A DNA stretch of 64,000 bases from NCBI RefSeq assembly GCF_000368565.1, contig NZ_KB849543.1, forward strand, positions 564,065 through 628,064, given 5' to 3'. Under the pieces are notes generated by a model that did no database searches, had not been told where the DNA came from, and saw only the letters and a program-made list of their open reading frames with translations. Made by a program: the position numbers and the translations under genes. This stretch comes from Acinetobacter gerneri DSM 14967 = CIP 107464 = MTCC 9824. Lineage in GTDB: Bacteria > Pseudomonadota > Gammaproteobacteria > Pseudomonadales > Moraxellaceae. Below are positions 57,156 to 64,000 of the stretch, piece after piece. Numbering within the stretch: position 1 is the stretch's first letter; each line of letters starts with the position of its first letter.

Positions 57156-57749
57156 CTAAATTTTTTTATAGCTCCGAATAGGATTGCCACGTTCGATCAT
57201 GGCGTGTTGTTGATGCATTGCTTGTTTATTGTCTGCATGGGCATGTTCTAATTTTTGCGCGAGTTTCAAAGCGATCAACTCTTTGGCAAGACGTTTATTG
57301 GCATGTTGACTCCGTTCAGACATGACTTTAACACTGATACCGCTCGCGATATGTGTGGCATGAATAGCAGAATCTGTTGTGTTGACATGTTGACCGCCAG
57401 CACCTGAGGCTCGGCAAGCTTGGAATACGATGCTGTCATTTTCAGGTAATGTTTGCGGATCATCAAATAGCCTGATACCAACAAACCAATTTTTACGTTT
57501 ATGATTGGGTCTGATTTTACTCTGAAAAGTCCATTGAATCGTGCCACACCAAGTCTTCGTCCAGATTAGATGGGCTTGATCGAGTTGCAATAAAATACTC
57601 GAATAGCCATAAACAGTTTCGGTTTTTTCAAGTATTGTGATTTCTATTTGATGCTTTTTGGCATCTTTTAATAATTCTTCAAAGCTATATTTTACAGCTT
57701 GTTCACATTCAGCAGGACCTTTGGCTGCACTGAGTTGAAGTATAGGCAA
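57156..57749 (-). CDS. prfH: Peptide chain release factor homologue PrfH
   Basis: A 197-aa class I release-factor relative lacking the codon-recognition domain. [16 protein letters not shown] opens it, [11 protein letters not shown] is PrfH-specific, the catalytic motif is [10 protein letters not shown], and [12 protein letters not shown] follows. PrfH normally pairs with an RtcB RNA ligase: it releases peptides from ribosomes damaged in the decoding centre so that RtcB can repair the 16S rRNA. No rtcB is next to it here; the neighbour is an unknown 353-aa protein. Confidence 0.9.
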   Translation of the reverse strand: MPILQLSAAKGPAECEQAVKYSFEELLKDAKKHQIEITILEKTETVYGYSSILLQLDQAHLIWTKTWCGTIQWTFQSKIRPNHKRKNWFVGIRLFDDPQTLPENDSIVFQACRASGAGGQHVNTTDSAIHATHIASGISVKVMSERSQHANKRLAKELIALKLAQKLEHAHADNKQAMHQQHAMIERGNPIRSYKKI

Positions 57750-59433
<1,684 letters not shown>

Positions 59434-59450
59434 GCTCATATAGATTTGAG

Positions 59451-59584
59451 TAGGGGCTGTGGACGTTTCAGAAATCGACCGCGTTGTGCTTTGATCATTT
59501 AGATTACTAAATTTCTCAAACAACGCCTTGTATTGTCAAAAAATACTCGTTGTCGTAGCGAGTTTGAAGCGTCAACAAACCCTA
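59451..59584. mobile_element. MITE-like element, copy 2 (reverse orientation)
   Basis: 130 bp (59453-59582) flanked by TA. Its reverse complement shares GAGTATTTTTT, GAGAAATTTAGT and ATCTAAATGATCAAA, in order, with the element at 27083-27350. Terminal repeats are degenerate (GGGGCTGTGGACGTTTCA against GGGTTTGTTGACGCTTCA, 14 of 18). It lies between obgE and proB and ends 12 bases before the proB start. Confidence 0.75.
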
Positions 59585-59596
59585 ATAGAGGACAAA

Positions 59597-60730
59597 ATGA
59601 TAGAAGTGGTAGATGGGCAACGTAAGCTCGAAGCTTGTAAACGAATCGTTGTTAAAATAGGCTCATCTTTACTTACAGCAAATGGGCAAGGTCTAGACAT
59701 CAATGCTATTTCGCACTGGGCGAAACAAATTGCTGATCTACACAATGCAGGACACGAAATTATATTGGTGTCATCAGGTGCTGTAGCGGAAGGGATGGTA
59801 CGTATGAAGTTACCAAGCCGACCCACCGATCTACCCAGTCTTCAGGCTTGTGCTGCCATTGGTCAAATGGGCTTGATCCAAACATGGTCAAGCGTTTTGG
59901 ATTTACATACGATCCAAACAGCACAAGTCCTTTTAACTCATGATGATTTAGCTGATCGCCGTCGTTATCTCAACTCATGTGATGCTTTGCAAAACTTGAT
60001 TGATTGGCGCGTGATTCCTGTGATCAATGAAAATGACACGGTATCTACCAATGAAATTCGTTTTGGTGATAATGATACGCTTGCTGCGATGGTCGCAGGA
60101 CAAGTCCATGCGGATTTGTTGATTATTTTGACAGATCAACAAGGGATGTTCGACTCTGATCCACGTAGTAATCCAGATGCAAAATTGTTGTCGACTGTTC
60201 GTGCTTTAGATGAAAGTCTATTTGAAATGGCTGGCGGTGGCGGTGCTCTCGGAAGCGGCGGTATGGTCACTAAAGTTCGAGCTGCTCGTTTGGCTGCAAA
60301 ATCAGGTTGTCCAACTTTGATCGCAAGCGGTGAAAGTGACAATGTATTGGCACGTCTGATGTCTGGGGAAATGATGGGAACATTATTTATCACAGACAAT
60401 GACCGTATGACTGCTCATCAACAATGGTTGGCTGCACATCTGCAAACAGCGGGTCGTTTGGTGATTGATGATGGTGCTGTCGATGCAATCAAACAAAAGC
60501 ATCGTAGTTTATTACCTGTAGGCGTTAAAGCTGTCGAAGGGCATTTTGATCGTGGTGATGTCGTTGAGTGTGTAGATCGTCAAGGTAAACGTGTCGCTGT
60601 TGGACGTGTCAACTTTAGCTCACGTTCAGCGGAAATCGTTAAAGGTTTATCCTCTGATAAAGTGCATCAGGTTTTAGGTGAAGCTCGATCTTTGGAAATG
60701 ATTCATCGCAATCATATGGCGATTTATTGA
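59597..60730 (+). CDS. proB: Glutamate 5-kinase
   Basis: A 377-aa enzyme phosphorylating glutamate in proline synthesis. [42 protein letters not shown] and [17 protein letters not shown] form the amino-acid kinase domain; a C-terminal PUA domain ([23 protein letters not shown]) follows. Start 59597 has GAGG upstream; an upstream frame into the MITE-like DNA (from 59528) is not coding. No proA adjoins it. A perfect palindromic terminator follows. Confidence 0.96.
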   Translation: MIEVVDGQRKLEACKRIVVKIGSSLLTANGQGLDINAISHWAKQIADLHNAGHEIILVSSGAVAEGMVRMKLPSRPTDLPSLQACAAIGQMGLIQTWSSVLDLHTIQTAQVLLTHDDLADRRRYLNSCDALQNLIDWRVIPVINENDTVSTNEIRFGDNDTLAAMVAGQVHADLLIILTDQQGMFDSDPRSNPDAKLLSTVRALDESLFEMAGGGGALGSGGMVTKVRAARLAAKSGCPTLIASGESDNVLARLMSGEMMGTLFITDNDRMTAHQQWLAAHLQTAGRLVIDDGAVDAIKQKHRSLLPVGVKAVEGHFDRGDVVECVDRQGKRVAVGRVNFSSRSAEIVKGLSSDKVHQVLGEARSLEMIHRNHMAIY

Positions 60731-60792
60731 TAGTATAAGTATTTGAATATAATGTATTTTAAATAAAAAATTTAACTACATTGTTCATGTTA

Positions 60793-60818
60793 AAAGCCCA
60801 CTTTTAAAAGTGGGCTTT
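60793..60818. terminator. Terminator of proB
   Basis: A perfect 26-bp palindrome, halves AAAGCCCACTTTT and its complement. It ends in TTTCTC. Confidence 0.85.
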
Positions 60819-60985
60819 CTCATGGTAAAACTTCCGAACTTAGAAGTAAGCCTAAACAAATAAGCCTAAACCAATAGAAAAACGACTCATTACAACAAAA
60901 TGAAGGCTTATTTTTAGAACGAGCTTATAAATAATCATTACAAAAATTTAAGCGATAAAATAAGCATCATTTTTCTATCATTCAT

Positions 60986-62977
60986 TCAAGATTTTTTACT
61001 TTTCAACCAACGCCATAAGGTCGTACGGCTAATACCAAGTAAAGTTGCAGCCTGAAAATGGTTACCACTTGCCATTTTCAATGCAGCAGTCGCTTGATCA
61101 AAGTGAGATGTCAAATTTTCGAAAGCTACTTTTTCACTGATATGTGGGTTCTTTATCTGAGGAGGTCGCACAGAATTAATATTATTTGGCAATGAATGTA
61201 TTGCAAAAAAATCTGGCAATTCTTCATACAAGAGTTTTTCATCAATCGGCACGGTGAGTGTTGGTAAAAGAATAGCGACTCGTTTCGCTATACTTTCTAA
61301 TTCTCTAATATTACCTGGCCATAGATACTGATTTAAATGGTGTGAAAGCAAATGTTGAATCTCATCCAAAATTGCATGATTTTTAAAATTTTTTGCTATA
61401 TTTAATTTTAGGAAATTGTCGAAAAGTAATGAAATATCAATTTTCCTTTCTCGCAGGGGCGGGAGTTTAAGCTCCAGTGTATTCAAGCGATAATATAAAT
61501 CTTGTCTAAATGATTTAAGTGAAACAAGATCTTTTAAAGGTTGATGTGTTGCAGCAATAACTCGGATATCAATCGGAATGGGTGTGTTAGATCCTAATCT
61601 AGTAATCGCTCTTTCTTGTAGAACACGGAGTAAGCGCGTTTGCAAGGATAGGGGCATATCACCAATTTCATCCAAAAAAAGTGTTCCTTTATGTGCAGAT
61701 TCAATTAAACCACGTCTTCCTCCACGCTTTGATCCTGTAAATGCACCATCATCATGACCAAATAATTCACTTTCAATAAGCGTTTCTGGAAATGCTGCAC
61801 AATTAATCGCAATAAAGGGGTGGTTCGCTCGATGACTTTCATTATGTATGGCTTGTGCAAAAAGTTCTTTACCTGTACCACTTTCGCCCATAATGAGGAT
61901 ATCAAACTCTGATTTTGAATAGCGTTTGGCTTTATTGATTGTATTTTTGAGTGCGCTACTATTACCTTGAATTGTGCCAAAATGATGTCTTGCCGTAAAT
62001 TGTCTTTTACGTTCAAACATTCGAAGTTTGGTATCTGAAGTATAAATTGTACCAGCATCATGTAGGGTAATGGCCGCGCCGACGATTTGCCCATTCTCAA
62101 ATATAGCTGCTTTGTGACTCACCCAATCTCGATGATCTAGTTGTAGAACAGAGGAGGGGATTTCATCGCCTGTATAGTTTTGAAGTACATCCTTTAAAGA
62201 TAGCTCAGGCTGTACCTCAGAGAGATTAGTTCCACGAATATCTTGATTTTCAACAGATAAAATCTTTTTCATGGCATGATTGATTGCAATAATTTTTTCT
62301 TGATTATTCACTGCAACCACAGCATCAGGCAGGGTTTGTAAGACACTGTTTAATTGGTCAAACCGTGTGTGTTCCAGATGGGCGATACGTCCAACTTCTA
62401 GCGCTTGATCTAAAGCGGTACGTATACTTTGTAATGAATAGGTGAGTATGGCTTGCATACCTGCTTTTTGAGCCAATTCGACAATAATACTTGAGCCTAA
62501 GACGACCTCTACACCTTTATCTTTAAGCTTTTGAATGCATAACTGAGCTTCTTGTGGTGTTTTATAATGATATTGGGTCAGATTTAACAACAATAAACTT
62601 TTTAAATCATCAAGTGATGGGATGGCATCACCATAAGTAATCACACCGACATTTGGGCTAATTTCTTTTGCTTTGATGAGTGCTTTCATCAAGTCATAAC
62701 CTGAAACATCAATGCTCACCACAGGTGTTTGTACACCGTCACGTAAGATACTGGCATTTGAACCTGCACTTAAGAAAACATCTACATTTGCATTTTTAAT
62801 TCTTTCATTTGCAAGGCCGAGCACTTGATCAAAACTGGCGTCCAGGGTTTCTATTTGTGCTCGAAAAGCGTATTCCTCCAAAATGGGTTTAGAGAAAGTT
62901 CTCAATAAATGATGACTCATAAAACAGATACGAGGCATATATTTATTTTTACTGTTTATATTTTGCATGGTTGTCAT
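60986..62977 (-). CDS. Sigma-54-dependent activator, PrpR-N type
   Basis: A 663-aa enhancer-binding protein. An N-terminal PrpR-N sensor domain (about 15-190), a PAS segment (about 205-300, LNSVLQTLPDAVVAVNNQEKI), an AAA+ core (Walker A GESGTGKE, ELFGHDDGAFTGS, Walker B GTLFLDEIGDM, GNIRELES), and a Fis-type HTH (FQAATLLGISRTTLWRWLK). The sigma-54 contact loop is GAFTGS rather than GAFTGA. Related proteins sense small acids or alcohols. It diverges from the gene at 63468 and is probably its activator. Confidence 0.9.
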   Translation of the reverse strand: MTTMQNINSKNKYMPRICFMSHHLLRTFSKPILEEYAFRAQIETLDASFDQVLGLANERIKNANVDVFLSAGSNASILRDGVQTPVVSIDVSGYDLMKALIKAKEISPNVGVITYGDAIPSLDDLKSLLLLNLTQYHYKTPQEAQLCIQKLKDKGVEVVLGSSIIVELAQKAGMQAILTYSLQSIRTALDQALEVGRIAHLEHTRFDQLNSVLQTLPDAVVAVNNQEKIIAINHAMKKILSVENQDIRGTNLSEVQPELSLKDVLQNYTGDEIPSSVLQLDHRDWVSHKAAIFENGQIVGAAITLHDAGTIYTSDTKLRMFERKRQFTARHHFGTIQGNSSALKNTINKAKRYSKSEFDILIMGESGTGKELFAQAIHNESHRANHPFIAINCAAFPETLIESELFGHDDGAFTGSKRGGRRGLIESAHKGTLFLDEIGDMPLSLQTRLLRVLQERAITRLGSNTPIPIDIRVIAATHQPLKDLVSLKSFRQDLYYRLNTLELKLPPLRERKIDISLLFDNFLKLNIAKNFKNHAILDEIQHLLSHHLNQYLWPGNIRELESIAKRVAILLPTLTVPIDEKLLYEELPDFFAIHSLPNNINSVRPPQIKNPHISEKVAFENLTSHFDQATAALKMASGNHFQAATLLGISRTTLWRWLKSKKS

Positions 62978-63129
62978 ATGTGCTCTTTGTTAAATATAGA
63001 TCCTTCTATATTTGAAATGAATAGATTTAATATGATGTCTATATGTATTTGAATATGATGAAACTAAGCCATCATAGAAAAGTAATGTGAGACATTTTGT
63101 CGATCTTATTTCAATATAATATTTATAAT

Positions 63130-63229
63130 TGAAACAAAAGCTTAGTCTGTAAAATTTAGTAAGTGTATTAAAAATAATGTTTCATTTTTTATTTTTGTGA
63201 AACAGGTGAAACAAATTGGAAATGTTTCA
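63130..63229. promoter_or_regulatory. Candidate upstream activating sequences
   Basis: Heptamers TGAAACA at 63130-63136, 63198-63204 and 63207-63213; inverse TGTTTCA at 63179-63185 and 63223-63229. Paired, they make two dyads of opposite orientation with 12- and 9-base gaps. They are placed 50 bases or more before the -24 element. Confidence 0.75.
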
Positions 63230-63278
63230 TTTATTTGTAAGATTTTGATTTTTAATAAATATTTAATATTTTAAAAAG

Positions 63279-63293
63279 TGGCATACATTCTGC
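63279..63293 (+). promoter_or_regulatory. Sigma-54 (-24/-12) promoter
   Basis: TGGCATACATTCTGC has the invariant GG and GC dinucleotides exactly ten bases apart, with flanking TGGCA as in the consensus. It points towards the gene at 63468. Confidence 0.85.
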
Positions 63294-63467
63294 TTAAGAC
63301 AACATAATCAAATTAAACTGGAGAAAATAAAATCTCAGGAATTTTTGGGTTAACTTTAAATTAGACGTAAATTCATGATTGTAAATCAGGAAGATTGAGA
63401 TTGAATTGAGTACATAAAGTTAATCTTAATATTAAAGGATGAAAAATATTAAGGATTAATAAATATA

Positions 63468-64000
63468 TGGATATTATATTTAAAAAAATTGTATCAGGTT
63501 TATTATTTTTATTTTGTTCAAACGAAATACTGGCAGCTGAAAATGGGAAGTCAAGTTATCCACCCGGTGGGTCAATGTATTTTATTGCAGAATATCCACC
63601 AATACCGGGTAATTATCTGCAAAGCTTAACTTATTATGGTACAGCAAATCGTATAAATGATCATAATGGGAATAAAACAGAAAATTTAAATCTTGATTTC
63701 AGTGTGGTTTCTCAATCATTAAGGTTTGTTGCAGTTTGGGATTCTCATTTGTTTAAGGCTGATGCTGTTGCTTCTGAGTTAATTGTAACTTATGCATCTG
63801 CCCGAAATTCAATGGATATATCCAATGTACGTATGAACAGTACCGCAGATGGCTTAGGCGATATCGTGATAGCTCCACTGGGTTTACAGTGGAATTTGGG
63901 AGAAAAGAAAAATTGGCAAACCGTCGCTACAGTCTATTATGTCATCCCTTCAAACTCATATTCAAAACATAAAGCTCTGAATATTTCCAACAATCACTAT
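63468..64000 (+). CDS. Outer-membrane transporter-like protein (phenol MetA-pathway type), partial
   Basis: A partial gene cut by the right window edge. The frame that is open to base 64000 reads IVSGLLFLFCSNEILAAENG, a signal peptide, then YPPGGSMYFIAEYPPIPGNYLQSLTYYGTANRINDHNG..., the opening of the Phenol_MetA_deg/transporter family of outer-membrane barrels. The ATG at 63468 (after AAGGA) reaches this frame only if the 7-A run at 63482-63488 had one more A. That may be a frameshift or my own miscount. The sigma-54 promoter upstream suggests an inducible aromatic or alcohol pathway. Confidence 0.6.

Larger units (their letters stand above)
62978..63467. other. Regulatory intergenic region of the sigma-54 locus
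   Basis: 490 bases with no gene. It holds five TGAAACA/TGTTTCA heptamers (63130-63229) and a -24/-12 promoter (63279-63293). The leader from 63294 to 63467 is long and A/T-rich. Confidence 0.7.

Noticed and set aside
57156..57749. Truncated prfB (RF2)
   Set aside because: PrfH-specific start and RKNWFVG segment are present, and the length is normal for PrfH.
59528..59596. Upstream extension of proB
   Set aside because: It would translate MITE-like DNA; GAGG before 59597 and the family N-terminus fix the start.

Overview
This is a low-GC gammaproteobacterial chromosome segment, almost certainly Acinetobacter. The clearest marker is a CarO outer-membrane protein at 10863-11615. Supporting evidence is the GyrA tail with acidic inserts, the pabC-mltG-tmk and lepA-lepB-rnc-era-recO-pdxJ housekeeping blocks, a NadM-type adenylyltransferase, and the overall codon and base composition. 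I cannot name the species from sequence alone.

Layout. 1-10.6 kb: the 3' end of gyrA, small secreted or lipoprotein genes, gltP, an enoyl-CoA hydratase-like gene, nadM, yceI, bcp, queC-queE and dapD. 10.8-17.4 kb: carO, then a minus-strand sulfate assimilation cluster (sbp, an alpha/beta hydrolase, cysT, cysW, cysA, cysB). 17.6-20.1 kb: pabC-mltG-tmk. 20.2-36.8 kb: a segment bounded by two apparently identical, directly oriented IS30-family elements. It holds a thioesterase, an AraC-type regulator, nadB, a MucD/DegQ-type protease, and the lepA-lepB-DUF4845-rnc-era-lipoprotein-recO-pdxJ-miaE block. 36.9-46.9 kb: mostly accessory or poorly known genes, one tRNA-Asn, a thioesterase broken by a stop codon, an aminotransferase, a diguanylate cyclase and a macro-domain-like protein. 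47-60.7 kb: uvrB, lipocalin, rarD, a long GAPDH, two tandem membrane-anchored repeat proteins, a qorB/HxlR pair, prfH with an unknown partner, obgE and proB. 60.9-64 kb: a sigma-54 enhancer-binding regulator diverges from a truncated outer-membrane transporter-like gene. The space between them carries a canonical -24/-12 promoter and an array of heptamer repeats.

How the genes work together. The sulfate genes form one import-and-regulation unit. queC/queE act in 7-deazaguanine (queuosine) synthesis. lepA to pdxJ is a conserved translation, membrane and repair block. nadB next to mucD keeps the arrangement known from Pseudomonas, but without the algU-mucA-mucB-mucC genes that sit between them there.

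Most notable observations: (1) an IS30 insertion whose 3-bp target duplication, once removed, restores an intact 125-codon lipoprotein gene; (2) a MITE-like family in two copies, one of which supplies the stop codon of a thioesterase gene; (3) a PaaI-type thioesterase apparently killed by one in-frame TAA; (4) a sigma-54 promoter with five TGAAACA/TGTTTCA heptamers beside a PrpR-like regulator; (5) a tandem pair of membrane-anchored proteins made of short Pro/hydrophobic repeats, with no family I recognise; (6) a PrfH release-factor homologue without an adjacent rtcB, coupled to an unknown protein.
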